NCBI RefSeq assembly: GCF_020711255.1
Contig: NZ_JAJFAW010000004.1
Span: 62,001 to 126,000, forward strand
Length of the DNA: 64,000 bases
Direction: 5' to 3'
DNA from: Hymenobacter plasmatis
GTDB lineage: Bacteria; Bacteroidota; Bacteroidia; Cytophagales; Hymenobacteraceae
Shown: piece after piece, positions 20,395 through 29,352 of the stretch
How the letters are laid out: the number at the start of each line of letters is the position of its first letter
Numbering within the stretch: position 1 is the stretch's first letter
Position numbers and translations under genes: made by a program
The notes under the pieces: generated by a model
What the model was told of the DNA's origin: nothing
Seen by the model: the letters and a program-made list of their open reading frames with translations, nothing else
Database searches by the model: none

Positions 20395-20524
20395 CGTCGT
20401 AGGGGTTTTGGTAACACGCTTACGCAAGGACCGGGCCAGCGTAGCCGAGCCCAGTGAGCATTAAACGATGAAAACGTACCCCTGGTTCGAGCTTAGGCCC
20501 GCCCACCCAGCTCCGGCCCCATTA

Positions 20525-21064
20525 CTACCAGGTGTTCTTCCACATCATTGACTCCACGGGCTTGTCGGTCCGGTCGTTGTATTTAGCGTTCAGCTTGCGG
20601 TTGTAAAAGGTGTTGACATTGCCTTGCACCGTGAAGTAAATCAGCTGGCCAATGGGCATGTAACGGTACACCCGCACGGGCATGGACACGCTGATTTCCA
20701 GGGTCCAATGGTTGCAAAACCCAACATCGCCTTTGCCGGCGGTGGCGTGAATGTCGATGCCCAAGCGGCCCACGCTGCTCTTGCCTTCGAGGAAGGGCAC
20801 GGTGGCATGGGTCTCGGTGTATTCCTGGGTTACGCCCAGGTACAGCGTGCCGGGCTGCAGGACAAACCCCTCGGTTTCGGGGATTTCAAAAACATCGATT
20901 TCGTTGTGCTTTCGGGCATCCAGCACCTCATCGCGGTAAGTGGCGAGGTATTGGCCAAGGTGCACATCGTAGGAATTGGTACCCAGGCAGCTGCGGTCGT
21001 AAGGCTGAATAACAATGGTGCCTTTTTCAATTTCCGCAAGTATTTGCTGGTCGGTTAAAATCAT
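20525..21064 (-). CDS. dcd: dCTP deaminase
   Basis: 179 residues. It converts dCTP to dUTP, feeding dTMP synthesis. The catalytic region is intact: 'LEGKSSVGRLGIDIHATAG' carries the conserved Ser/Arg and 'FCNHWTLEIS' the catalytic Glu. 'QPYDRSCLGTNSYDVHLG' matches the N-terminus. Cytoplasmic and stand-alone here. It lies downstream of an unknown leftward gene with 60 bp between. Confidence 0.95.
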   Translation of the reverse strand: MILTDQQILAEIEKGTIVIQPYDRSCLGTNSYDVHLGQYLATYRDEVLDARKHNEIDVFEIPETEGFVLQPGTLYLGVTQEYTETHATVPFLEGKSSVGRLGIDIHATAGKGDVGFCNHWTLEISVSMPVRVYRYMPIGQLIYFTVQGNVNTFYNRKLNAKYNDRTDKPVESMMWKNTW

Positions 21065-21124
21065 TAGAACAAGTTGGGCTGAATTTGAAGGGCTGAACTA
21101 CTCCGCGGATGCAAATTCAGGGGG

Positions 21125-22006
21125 TTAATCGTCGTCGTGGCGCGAGGGGTCGGCAGGCTCGAAGTCGTCTTCGTCCTCCTCGTACCGGTCTTCGCGCAGG
21201 CCCTGCGAGCGAGCCGGCCGCAGGCGGCTGGCTATGCTGCGGGTTTCGGGCTCAGGTTCCGGCTCAGCCGACAGGTTGTTCACGCGGCGGCTCAGGCCCG
21301 GCAGCACAGTGGTGATGAGGTACAACAGCAGCAGCGTGCTGGTGAGGCTGAGCAGCAACGTGAAGTAGTCGAGCCAGTCGTGGCGCGGGGCGGCCCCGGC
21401 ATCAGCCGCAGACTGCGATGAGAGCGGCTCTTCGTCGTTAGAAGCCGAGGTAGTCGGCGCGTCTTCGTGAGTAGTGAGGGGAGCGGCCATGGCCGCTTCG
21501 GGCTGGGCATCCACGTCGGCCGGGGGCACGGCGGCTACTTCTTCGGGCGCACCCGACGCATTAAATTGAGCCGTGGCTTGCTGGATAAGGCGCTGCTCGG
21601 CGCGTACGAGGGCCACCCGCTCATCGCGCGGCAGGTTGTGAATAAAGAATTCGAAGTTCTTATCCAGCAGCACCGACTTGAGCTGTTTCTCAAATTCGGC
21701 CAAGGTGTTAGGGCCATTGCCGTAGCGGTTCTTATACCGTTCGGCAATGCCGTTGTAGTTCATGAACAGCTGCTTGAGCGGAGCATTGTTGCCAAACCCA
21801 TCGAAGCTGCGGCGGGCGGCCGCCGTACGCAGGGTGATGGGGAATTTGCCCCGGGCGAACGACTTGTCATACACCGTTTCCATGGTGCGGAAGTTGAGCT
21901 CGTCGATGGTTTTATCAAAGAGGCGCTTGTTGGCCTCGGCGGGGGTTTCGGCGTGGGCCAGCTGCGCCAGCACCATTAGCAGAACCAAAAGAAACTGTTT
22001 TACCAT
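21125..22006 (-). CDS. Membrane-anchored protein of unknown function
   Basis: 293 residues, not recognised. It has an N-terminal signal peptide ('MVKQFLLVLLMVLAQLAHA'), a helical charged region to about residue 150 with 'FEKQLKSVLLDKNFEFFI', and a low-complexity Ala/Pro/acidic linker. One membrane helix follows near residues 208-230, then a highly acidic cytoplasmic-type tail ending in 'DDD'. The ATG at 22006 is preferred because it starts the signal peptide; the frame opens 10 residues earlier. Confidence 0.65.
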   Translation of the reverse strand: MVKQFLLVLLMVLAQLAHAETPAEANKRLFDKTIDELNFRTMETVYDKSFARGKFPITLRTAAARRSFDGFGNNAPLKQLFMNYNGIAERYKNRYGNGPNTLAEFEKQLKSVLLDKNFEFFIHNLPRDERVALVRAEQRLIQQATAQFNASGAPEEVAAVPPADVDAQPEAAMAAPLTTHEDAPTTSASNDEEPLSSQSAADAGAAPRHDWLDYFTLLLSLTSTLLLLYLITTVLPGLSRRVNNLSAEPEPEPETRSIASRLRPARSQGLREDRYEEDEDDFEPADPSRHDDD

Positions 22007-22129
22007 GAGACAAAGGTCGCTGGAATATGAGCGCAAGGTTTCGCAAAGTGGAAAATTAAGTCTCGCGGAGTCAAAAGCGAAGAGTAAAGTCTCCGCGGAC
22101 TTATTTTTTTCAGCCTGCGCCCCTTTGCG

Positions 22130-23428
22130 CTAAAGTCCGTGGGCTTCTATCAACGACTCCCGACAGGCCTTTAGGTACATCTCGACGAGCTCGTCGGTAA
22201 TGGCCGTGGACACAAATAAGGCTTCGAATTGCGATGGCGCCAGGTAGATGCCGCGGTTGAGCATGGCGTGGAAGTAGCGACCGAACGCGGCAGTGTCGCA
22301 CTTTTTGGCATCTTCCAGGTTGGTCACCGGCTCGGAGGCAAAGAAGATGCTGAACATGGAGCCCACGCGGTTCACGGTGTAGTTCAGGCCTAGGTCGGCG
22401 GCAATCTGGCGGGTGCCGTCGGCGAGGCGGGCGCTGCTGGCTTCGAGGGCGGTGTAGAGCTCAGGGTGCTCATGCAGGTAGCGCAGCTGGGCCATGCCCG
22501 CGGCCGTAGCCATGGGGTTGCCGGACAGCGTGCCGGCTTGGTAGACTTTACCAGCGGGCGCTACCTGGTTCATAATATCCTCGCGGCCGCCGTAAGCGCC
22601 CACGGGCAGTCCGCCGCCAATGATTTTGCCCAGCGTCGTCATGTCGGCTTTGATGCCGTAGAGCTGCTGCGCACCGCCGGGCGCGAGGCGGAAGCCGGTC
22701 ATCACTTCATCAAAAATGAGGACGATGCCGTGCTTGGTGCAAAGAGCGCGCAGGGCTTGCAGGAAGCCTTCGGCGGGGGCTACCAGGCCCATGTTGCCTA
22801 CTACGGGCTCCAGAATCAGGGCTGCTACCTGGCCGGGGTTGGCGGCTATCAGCGCTTCAACGGCGGGCAGGTCGTTGTAGGGAGCGGTGAGGGTATCCTG
22901 GGCCACACCGCGCGTCACGCCGGCCGAATCGGGTTCGCCGGCGGTGAGGGCGCCGCTGCCAGCCGCAATCAGGAAGGCATCGCCGTGGCCGTGGTAGCAG
23001 CCTTCAAATTTGATGATTTTGGCCCGGCCTGTAAAGCCGCGCGCCGCCCGAATGGCCGACATGCAGGCCTCGGTGCCGGAGTTTACCAACCGTACCTTTT
23101 CGATGCTGGGCACCATCTGCCGAATCAACTCCGCCATCTCGACCTCGCGCTGAGTGGGTGCTCCGAAGCTCAGCGAGTTGGGCAGGGCTTTGGTCACAGC
23201 ATCGAGCACCACTTGCGGTGCGTGCCCCAAAATCATGGGGCCCCAGGAATTGATGAAATCAACGTAGCGGTTGCCGTCGACGTCGGTGAGCCAGGCGCCC
23301 TGGGCGCTTTGCATAAACACCGGCGAGCCGCCAACCGACCGGAAAGCCCGCACCGGCGAGTTTACCCCACCGGGAATAAGGGGTTTAGCACGTTCGAATA
23401 AGGCAACGGAAGTGGTGAGGTTAAGCAT
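22130..23428 (-). CDS. hemL: Glutamate-1-semialdehyde 2,1-aminomutase
   Basis: 432 residues, the usual length. It makes 5-aminolevulinate from glutamate-1-semialdehyde in heme synthesis (C5 route), using PLP. 'LFERAKPLIPGGVNSPVRAF' marks the N-terminus, 'VNSGTEACMSAIRAARG' and 'CYHGHGDAFL' the PLP fold, and 'TTLGKIIGGGLPVGAYGG' holds the Schiff-base lysine. The ATG at 23428 fits the family start. In-frame ATGs at 23470 and 23572 are upstream, the latter within the repeat. Confidence 0.93.
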   Translation of the reverse strand: MLNLTTSVALFERAKPLIPGGVNSPVRAFRSVGGSPVFMQSAQGAWLTDVDGNRYVDFINSWGPMILGHAPQVVLDAVTKALPNSLSFGAPTQREVEMAELIRQMVPSIEKVRLVNSGTEACMSAIRAARGFTGRAKIIKFEGCYHGHGDAFLIAAGSGALTAGEPDSAGVTRGVAQDTLTAPYNDLPAVEALIAANPGQVAALILEPVVGNMGLVAPAEGFLQALRALCTKHGIVLIFDEVMTGFRLAPGGAQQLYGIKADMTTLGKIIGGGLPVGAYGGREDIMNQVAPAGKVYQAGTLSGNPMATAAGMAQLRYLHEHPELYTALEASSARLADGTRQIAADLGLNYTVNRVGSMFSIFFASEPVTNLEDAKKCDTAAFGRYFHAMLNRGIYLAPSQFEALFVSTAITDELVEMYLKACRESLIEAHGL

Positions 23429-23509
23429 ATTTGGGGTGACTGTCGAAAGAGAATTATTAAAAGCTTTCATAGTGTGAAGAGCATCACGGTTGGGGTAGTT
23501 ACTCAATCG

Positions 23510-23600
23510 TCTGTCATGCAGAGCGCAGCGAAGCATCTTCTCACCGCATAACGAATCGTTCACACCTGACAAGATGCTTCGCTGCGCTCTGCATGACAGA
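23510..23600. repeat. Family A repeat
   Basis: Thirty-base perfect arms (outer TCTGTCATGCAGAGCGCAGC, inner GAAGCATCTT) flank a 31-nt centre. It sits upstream of hemL and downstream of the convergently oriented... region before the LppC-like gene's stop, all on the minus strand. Confidence 0.85.
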
Positions 23601-23640
23601 CAAGCTCAGCATGATGTTCTGTGAGGAGTACAGATGCGCC

Positions 23641-25383
23641 CTAGCGTAGCACCTGCAGCTCCAGGTTATTGAGCTTGACGATGGGTACTACTTGGTTATC
23701 ATGAGCGCCACCTGCGTAGCTCTGGCCTTCGAAAATAGCCCCCGGCATGGGCGCCGCACCGGCTAGCCCCGCCTGAAAAGCAGGACCAAACTGGAATAAA
23801 GCTGAGCCGAAGTACAGCAGCATTTCAAACCCCTGGTTAGCGTAAATGGAAGGAGGAATGTGCTGGTACTGCAAATACAGCTGGCGGAAACGGCGGAAAC
23901 CGGGCGCCTGCTCGTCGTAGTACTTGGGCTGAATGAAATAGATGCCTTGCGAATTGAGCTGGCCGATGCTAATGCGGGGGTTATCAAACCAGGAGCCGGG
24001 GCAGATGAGCGGAGGCCGCTTGGCCGCCGGTTGCTGCTGCAGGATATTGAGGGTGTAAGGGCCAATGCGGCGGTTGTCGGAGGCCACTACCACGTGGCTA
24101 GCATTGGCCAGGTCGAGGCCAGCGAAGGCGGCGCTAAGGCTGGCGTCCACATCGGAATCAAGGCTGCGCAACACGCCAATTTTGCCGCCCTGCGCTTCGT
24201 AGGTGGTCCGGTAGGCGTTGGCAAAGGCGGTTTCGTCTTTGGTCTTTTCGTGCAGCAGAATGCCGGGCCGGCCGGAGCCAAAGGCATTGAGCGCGAACTG
24301 AGCGGCAACGCGCCCCTGGGTGGCCGAGCTAGGCCCAAACAGGTAGTGCCAGGGATTGTCGAGCACCAAATCAGCGTCTTCCGAAAGCGGATTGACGCAT
24401 ACAATCTGATGGTCGCGGGCGTAGCGGGCCAGCAGCCGGGCACCAGATTTATAGACTGGCCCAATCAGCAAATCCATGCCGGCGAGCTCGGGCTGCGCCA
24501 ATACTTGCTTCAGGGTAAGGGTATCGGCGCCGGTGTCGTAGGCAAAGAGCTGGAGCTGGCGGCCGGCGCGCTGCAGGCTATCCTGGGCCAGGCGTAGGCC
24601 GGCGTAGAGGTCAGTTACGAACTGGTTTTTGCGCTGGGTTTGCCAGCTGGGGTCATTCAGCTCGAAAGGCAGCAGCACAGCCACGTTGTAGCTGCTCTTT
24701 TTGGTGGCCCGGGGCCGCGGGGTGTAGCGGGCGCGGTCGAGGTTGAACTTGCCGATAAGCTCGTCGAGCACCGGGCGGTCGGCTTCGGTGTAGGCGCCGC
24801 CGGCTATCAGGTGGTCGGCGTAGGCCCGCGCCAGGGTGGCATCGTCGGGGCTGCGACGCAGGAGGCGAAGCCAGGTGTTGCGGTCTTTGATGCGCGGCAG
24901 GTAGGTGGCCTTCAGGGCCTCGCGCTCCGGCGTCAGCTTATCGGCCGGCATCGAGGCCAGCGTCTTGAGGGCAGTGTCGTAGTCTTCCTGCTCAAACGAC
25001 GCCTGGCCTTGCAGCAGCAGGGCGTCGGGCAGGTTTGGGTAAGTGGGGTATTCGGTCCGGAGCAGGTTGAGCAGCTGCTCGGCCTCGGGCCACTGCTTGA
25101 GGCGGGCGGCGGCCACGGCGCTCAGGTAGGCGGCATCGGCGGCGCGGGCGAAGCGGGTCTTGGGTTGGGCCAAGGGCTCGAGCAGCTTTAGGGCCTCGGC
25201 GTATTTGCCTTGGTCGAGCAGGGCTTTGCCGTTGCGGTAGCGGGCATCGGGCGAAGTCGCTTGGGCAGGAGCCGGCGCGGGAGTCCGCGGCTTGCCGGGG
25301 GTTTGGGCTAGCACAGGGCTGCTCAGCAGTAGGCTGGCCACCAGCCACCCGAGCGGCCGGCGCAGCGTAAGAGTAAACGTCAT
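23641..25383 (-). CDS. TPR plus periplasmic-binding-fold protein (LppC/LpoA-like)
   Basis: 580 residues with a signal peptide ending 'VLAQ'. Residues ~40-200 are TPR-like helices ('AEALKLLEPLAQ', 'QWPEAEQLLNLLR'). From ~230 a type I periplasmic-binding (receptor family ligand-binding) fold begins 'YNVAVLLPFELND' and runs to the end. This order matches LppC/LpoA-like proteins, which in E. coli activate a peptidoglycan synthase. In Bacteroidota the equivalent role is unproven. It reads into the repeat before hemL, and the 210-bp gap probably holds the hemL promoter. Confidence 0.8.
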   Translation of the reverse strand: MTFTLTLRRPLGWLVASLLLSSPVLAQTPGKPRTPAPAPAQATSPDARYRNGKALLDQGKYAEALKLLEPLAQPKTRFARAADAAYLSAVAAARLKQWPEAEQLLNLLRTEYPTYPNLPDALLLQGQASFEQEDYDTALKTLASMPADKLTPEREALKATYLPRIKDRNTWLRLLRRSPDDATLARAYADHLIAGGAYTEADRPVLDELIGKFNLDRARYTPRPRATKKSSYNVAVLLPFELNDPSWQTQRKNQFVTDLYAGLRLAQDSLQRAGRQLQLFAYDTGADTLTLKQVLAQPELAGMDLLIGPVYKSGARLLARYARDHQIVCVNPLSEDADLVLDNPWHYLFGPSSATQGRVAAQFALNAFGSGRPGILLHEKTKDETAFANAYRTTYEAQGGKIGVLRSLDSDVDASLSAAFAGLDLANASHVVVASDNRRIGPYTLNILQQQPAAKRPPLICPGSWFDNPRISIGQLNSQGIYFIQPKYYDEQAPGFRRFRQLYLQYQHIPPSIYANQGFEMLLYFGSALFQFGPAFQAGLAGAAPMPGAIFEGQSYAGGAHDNQVVPIVKLNNLELQVLR

Positions 25384-25494
25384 TTAACCGATAATAAGCT
25401 TGCCCCTGTGGTAAGCGGCGCAAAATTAGCCACAAATGCCGGGCCCCCACGAAGTGCCGGCGCATACGTATACGCCAGACGCCGCGCCCCGCGT

Positions 25495-25502
25495 TATCTT
25501 TC
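25495..25502 (+). promoter_or_regulatory. TAnnTTTG-like -7 box for the DUF1361 gene
   Basis: TATCTTTC differs from the consensus at the last base. It lies downstream of the first in-frame ATG (25436) and 23 nt before a GTG at 25526, which argues for the GTG as the real start. Confidence 0.4.
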
Positions 25503-25525
25503 CTTCACCAACCCAGTTGCTTGCC

Positions 25526-26209
25526 GTGTCGCTTTCTTCAAGCCTACCGTTTTCCCGTGCCCGGCTCACCTTGGTTTTTGTCTTGGCTGCGTCCATCACC
25601 CTCAGCCTGTTGCTGGTGGTGGGCCGTATGGCAATGACGGGCCGACTGCAGTTTCTGTTTCTGCTTTGGAATCTGTTTCTGGCCGTGGTTCCCTTCGCGC
25701 TCAGCACTTTGCTCGGCATAGCGCAGGCGCCGCTCCGAACCCGGATGCTGGTACCGGTGAGCCTGGCCTGGATACTGTTCTTCCCAAACGCCCCTTACCT
25801 CCTCACCGACCTGTTCCACCTCAATCCCCGCCCGGGGGTGCCACTCTGGTACGATTTGGCCCTGATTCTGAGCTGCGCCTGGAACGGGCTGATGCTGGCC
25901 TACGCCTCGCTCTCGGACATGCAGCAGTTGGTGCAGCGGCGGCTGGGCACCTGGGTGGGCTGGGCCTTTGCCACGGTGGCGCTGCTGCTTAGCAGCTTCG
26001 GCATCTACCTGGGCCGCTACCTGCGCTTCAATTCCTGGGACGTGCTCACCAACCCGCTCACACTGTTCTACGACATCGTGAACCGCGTGCTGCACCCATT
26101 TTCCTTTCCCGGCACCTGGGGCGTAACGCTCGTTTTTGGCCTGTTTTTGCTGGTGGGCTACGGCACAGTGCGCCTGCTGGGCCGCACGCACGAGGACCCC
26201 ATTCTCTAG
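25526..26209 (+). CDS. DUF1361 membrane protein
   Basis: About 227 residues with six to seven membrane helices. The DUF1361 core is clear: 'SLAWILFFPNAPYLLTDLFH', 'WYDLALILSCAWNG', and 'SFGIYLGRYLRFNSWD'. Function is unknown. The GTG start is preferred because a promoter-like box lies at 25495-25502. The alternative ATG at 25436 would add 30 residues of unstructured proline-rich sequence. It diverges from the LppC-like gene. Confidence 0.75.
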   Translation: MSLSSSLPFSRARLTLVFVLAASITLSLLLVVGRMAMTGRLQFLFLLWNLFLAVVPFALSTLLGIAQAPLRTRMLVPVSLAWILFFPNAPYLLTDLFHLNPRPGVPLWYDLALILSCAWNGLMLAYASLSDMQQLVQRRLGTWVGWAFATVALLLSSFGIYLGRYLRFNSWDVLTNPLTLFYDIVNRVLHPFSFPGTWGVTLVFGLFLLVGYGTVRLLGRTHEDPIL

Positions 26210-26324
26210 AATTGAGCTAAGCTGGCCGTACCCCGAGGCGCCATATGCCGTGCGGCTGGCCCCTCACCTACTACTTTCACTCATCCGTTGTTCGTACGGA
26301 TGTACTCCCCGTTTCTACCACTGC

Positions 26325-29315
26325 ATGCAAAACCGTATACTGTTCGGGTTGCTGGCCCTGCTCCCGGGCCTGGCCCTGGCCCAACCCGCCAAACCTGCCA
26401 AGACGCCCCGTATTTCTTCGGCGCCTTATTTTCAGCAGGAAGTCAACTACTCCATTGACGTTACCCTCGACGACAAAACCCACCAGCTAACCGGGCGCGA
26501 GGAGCTGACCTACATCAACAACTCGCCCGCCACGCTGTCGTTCATCTGGTTTCACCTCTGGCCCAACGCCTACCGCGACAACTCCACGGCCTTTGCTAAG
26601 CAGCAGCTGCGCAACGGCAAGCGCAAGTTTCAGTTTGCTAAAGCCGCCGACCGGGGCTTTATCGACGGGCTCGACTTTAAGGTAAACGGCCAGCCGGCCA
26701 AGCTTGAATTAGACCCCAAAAACCCCGACATGGCCAAGCTGGTGCTGCCCCAGCGGCTGGCGGCCGGGGCCAGCGCCACCATCAGCACGCCGTTTCGGGT
26801 GAAGATTCCGGCGTCGTTTTCGCGCTTTGGGCACGTGGGCCAGAGCTACCAGATTACGCAGTGGTACCCCAAGCCGGCGGTGTACGACCGGCGCGGCTGG
26901 CACCCCATGCCTTACCTCGACCAGGGCGAGTTTTATTCAGAATACGGCTCGTTTGACGTCACCATTACGCTGCCCACCAACTATACCGTCGGTGCTACCG
27001 GCGAGCTGCAGAACCCCGACGAGCGTGCCCGTATGGATGCACTGGCCGCCGAAGCCGCGCTCAAAAAGACGGCCAAGGACTTCGGCAAAGACCTCTCATT
27101 CCCCGCTTCCGACGCCGCCACCAAAACCCTGCGCTACAAGCAAGACCGGGTGCACGACTTCGCCTGGTTTGCCGACAAACGCTTCAACGTGCTGAAAGGC
27201 AGCGTGACGCTGCCCTCGGGCCGGGCCGTTACCTCGTGGGTACTCTTCACCAACAAGGAGGCCCAAAAATGGATTAAGGGCCTGCAGGACGTCAACGACG
27301 CCCTTACCTACTACTCGCAGTGGGTGGGCGAGTACCCCTACTCTGCCGCCACCGCCGTGGACGGTGCCCTGAGCGCTGGCTCCGGCATGGAATACCCCAT
27401 GGTGACCGTGACCGAGCCCGACGCCATAGTACATGAGGTGGGCCACAACTGGTTTTACGGCATTCTGGGCAGCAACGAACGCGACTTCCCATGGATGGAC
27501 GAGGGCGTGAACAGCTACGAGCAGCTCCGGGTAGAAGCACGCGAAAATCCGCAAAACGGCCTGCTGCAAGGCATTTATAAAAACAAGCGCGCCGCCAGCG
27601 CGCTGGGCGTGGAAGGCCTGCCGGGCAGCGCCCTCAACCAGGTGCCGTACCAGGTAATGGCCAGCCGGGGCCTCGACCAGCCGGTGCAGGGCCCCACGTC
27701 GGCCGCCTTCGGGCAGAATAATTACGGCATTATCGTGTACTTCAAAACGGCGGCGCTGCTCAAGTACCTGGCCGGCTACCTGGGGCAGGAAAAGTTCGAC
27801 GCCGCCATGCACGCCTACTATGCCAAGTGGCAGTTCAAGCACCCCTACCCCGAGGATATGGAGGCGGTATTTGAGGAAAGCACGGGCCAGAAGCTGGATT
27901 GGTTTTTCCGCGAAATGCTGACCAATACCCGCGAATACAACGCCGACATTTTTGCCACGCAGCAAATTGGCGACGTCGTGAAAGTGCTGGTCCGGACCGA
28001 TTCGCCGGTGCTCTGGGCGGTGCCCGTTTCCACCGTAGACGCGCAGGGCAAGGTGCTTCAGACGCTGTGGACGCCACCCTTCGGCAACCCCGAAGACGAC
28101 GCCGAAGCGCAGCTCGACTTCCGCCGGGAAAACGTAGTCGCCGTGGTGGTCGATGCCGAATACATCACCCCCGAGCTCAACCGCCGCGACGACCGCCTGC
28201 TGCTCGGCGACGGGAACTTCCGGCGCTGGGAGCCTGTGCGCCTGCAGCCGCTGGTCGGCGTAGAGCGCTGGGACCGGTCCTTTATCAACTGGGCCCCGGT
28301 GCTCGGGGCCAATACGTCCGACAAGTTCATGCTCGGCGCGGCCTTCTACAACAATCCGCTGCAAATCAAGAAGGTGCAGTACCTGGCCATGCCCATGTAC
28401 AGCTTCAACCGCAACGAGCTCAACGGCATTGCCTCCATCAAGCTCAACGTGCTGCCCGCCCGCGGAAGCCGCCAGGTCATTACGGGCTTCATGGTGCAGC
28501 GCTTCGAGCGCTACGTGAAGCTGGAGCCCAGCATCACGGTGGTGCTGCCCCACTCGGCCTACGACCAGCCCCAGCACCAGGTGAAAATAGCCCTCACTTC
28601 CGTGGACGACCAGGACCGGGGCGTAAACAACATCACCACCGTGGAGTACGGCGTGCACGCCGGCAATGCCTTGCAAAGTTGGGCGGCCCAGGTTGAGCTA
28701 AACCAGCTCGACAATACGTCTAAGGGCGCTGAGTTTAGCGGCACGGCGTTGCTGCTCCGGGCCGAGGCCAGCTACGAGCGGTACTATTCTCCCGAGAAGC
28801 GTGTGTCGGTGCGCCTGTTTGGCGGGCGCTTTCTGAATCAGACCCGGGACGACGTATTCTTCCTCGGCCTCAGCGGCAGCCCCGACTACCGACGCCAAAC
28901 CGCCTTCCTCGACCGCCAGCAGATTTCTCACACCGTGACGGCCCAATTACACCAGACCGACAACCGCGACGGCGCCTTCAAGGCCTATGTGCCCGCCACA
29001 AGCGGCAAATGGCTCAGCACGCTCAACCTAAAGGCCGACTTGCCCGTGACGCGCCTTGCCGTATTCGGCGATTTTGGGGCCACCGCCGAGCGCCAGGTAG
29101 TGGAAGGCCGGCCAGCCCAACGGCTCTTTTACGACGCCGGCGTGGTGGTGCCAGTTATCCGCAATGTGTTTGAGCTGTACCTGCCCGTGGCCGGCTCGCA
29201 GTACCAGAACGGCCTGCCCAACAGCCGCCAGGATTTCACCGACCGCATTCGCTTCGTCCTGAACCTCAGCGAAGCAAATCCCTTCCGGCTGCTGGACCAA
29301 AAATTAGCTCAATAA
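26325..29315 (+). CDS. M1-family zinc metallopeptidase, secreted
   Basis: 996 residues with a signal peptide ending 'ALAQPAK'. The M1 active site is intact: 'HEVGH' at 370-374 with the third zinc ligand Glu393 in 'WMDEG', the normal HExxH-x18-E spacing, and 'GSGMEYPMVT' in the place of the aminopeptidase GxMEN motif. The C-terminal ~330 residues are beta-rich and repetitive, longer than a plain M1 enzyme. Such proteins are common exported aminopeptidase-like enzymes in Bacteroidota. The ATG at 26325 begins the signal peptide; the frame opens earlier without support. Confidence 0.9.
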   Translation: MQNRILFGLLALLPGLALAQPAKPAKTPRISSAPYFQQEVNYSIDVTLDDKTHQLTGREELTYINNSPATLSFIWFHLWPNAYRDNSTAFAKQQLRNGKRKFQFAKAADRGFIDGLDFKVNGQPAKLELDPKNPDMAKLVLPQRLAAGASATISTPFRVKIPASFSRFGHVGQSYQITQWYPKPAVYDRRGWHPMPYLDQGEFYSEYGSFDVTITLPTNYTVGATGELQNPDERARMDALAAEAALKKTAKDFGKDLSFPASDAATKTLRYKQDRVHDFAWFADKRFNVLKGSVTLPSGRAVTSWVLFTNKEAQKWIKGLQDVNDALTYYSQWVGEYPYSAATAVDGALSAGSGMEYPMVTVTEPDAIVHEVGHNWFYGILGSNERDFPWMDEGVNSYEQLRVEARENPQNGLLQGIYKNKRAASALGVEGLPGSALNQVPYQVMASRGLDQPVQGPTSAAFGQNNYGIIVYFKTAALLKYLAGYLGQEKFDAAMHAYYAKWQFKHPYPEDMEAVFEESTGQKLDWFFREMLTNTREYNADIFATQQIGDVVKVLVRTDSPVLWAVPVSTVDAQGKVLQTLWTPPFGNPEDDAEAQLDFRRENVVAVVVDAEYITPELNRRDDRLLLGDGNFRRWEPVRLQPLVGVERWDRSFINWAPVLGANTSDKFMLGAAFYNNPLQIKKVQYLAMPMYSFNRNELNGIASIKLNVLPARGSRQVITGFMVQRFERYVKLEPSITVVLPHSAYDQPQHQVKIALTSVDDQDRGVNNITTVEYGVHAGNALQSWAAQVELNQLDNTSKGAEFSGTALLLRAEASYERYYSPEKRVSVRLFGGRFLNQTRDDVFFLGLSGSPDYRRQTAFLDRQQISHTVTAQLHQTDNRDGAFKAYVPATSGKWLSTLNLKADLPVTRLAVFGDFGATAERQVVEGRPAQRLFYDAGVVVPVIRNVFELYLPVAGSQYQNGLPNSRQDFTDRIRFVLNLSEANPFRLLDQKLAQ

Positions 29316-29352
29316 CGCCGCCCGGCCCGTTTCCGCCTTCAGTCTCCATCCG

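Noticed and set aside
20428..20524. GGTTCGA-containing stretch as a tRNA T-arm
   Set aside because: No acceptor, D or anticodon stem can be built around it.
27096..28676. 526-codon open frame antisense to the M1 peptidase gene
   Set aside because: It lies wholly inside a gene with clear M1 active-site motifs. GC-rich third positions create such long antisense frames, and the translation shows no domain.
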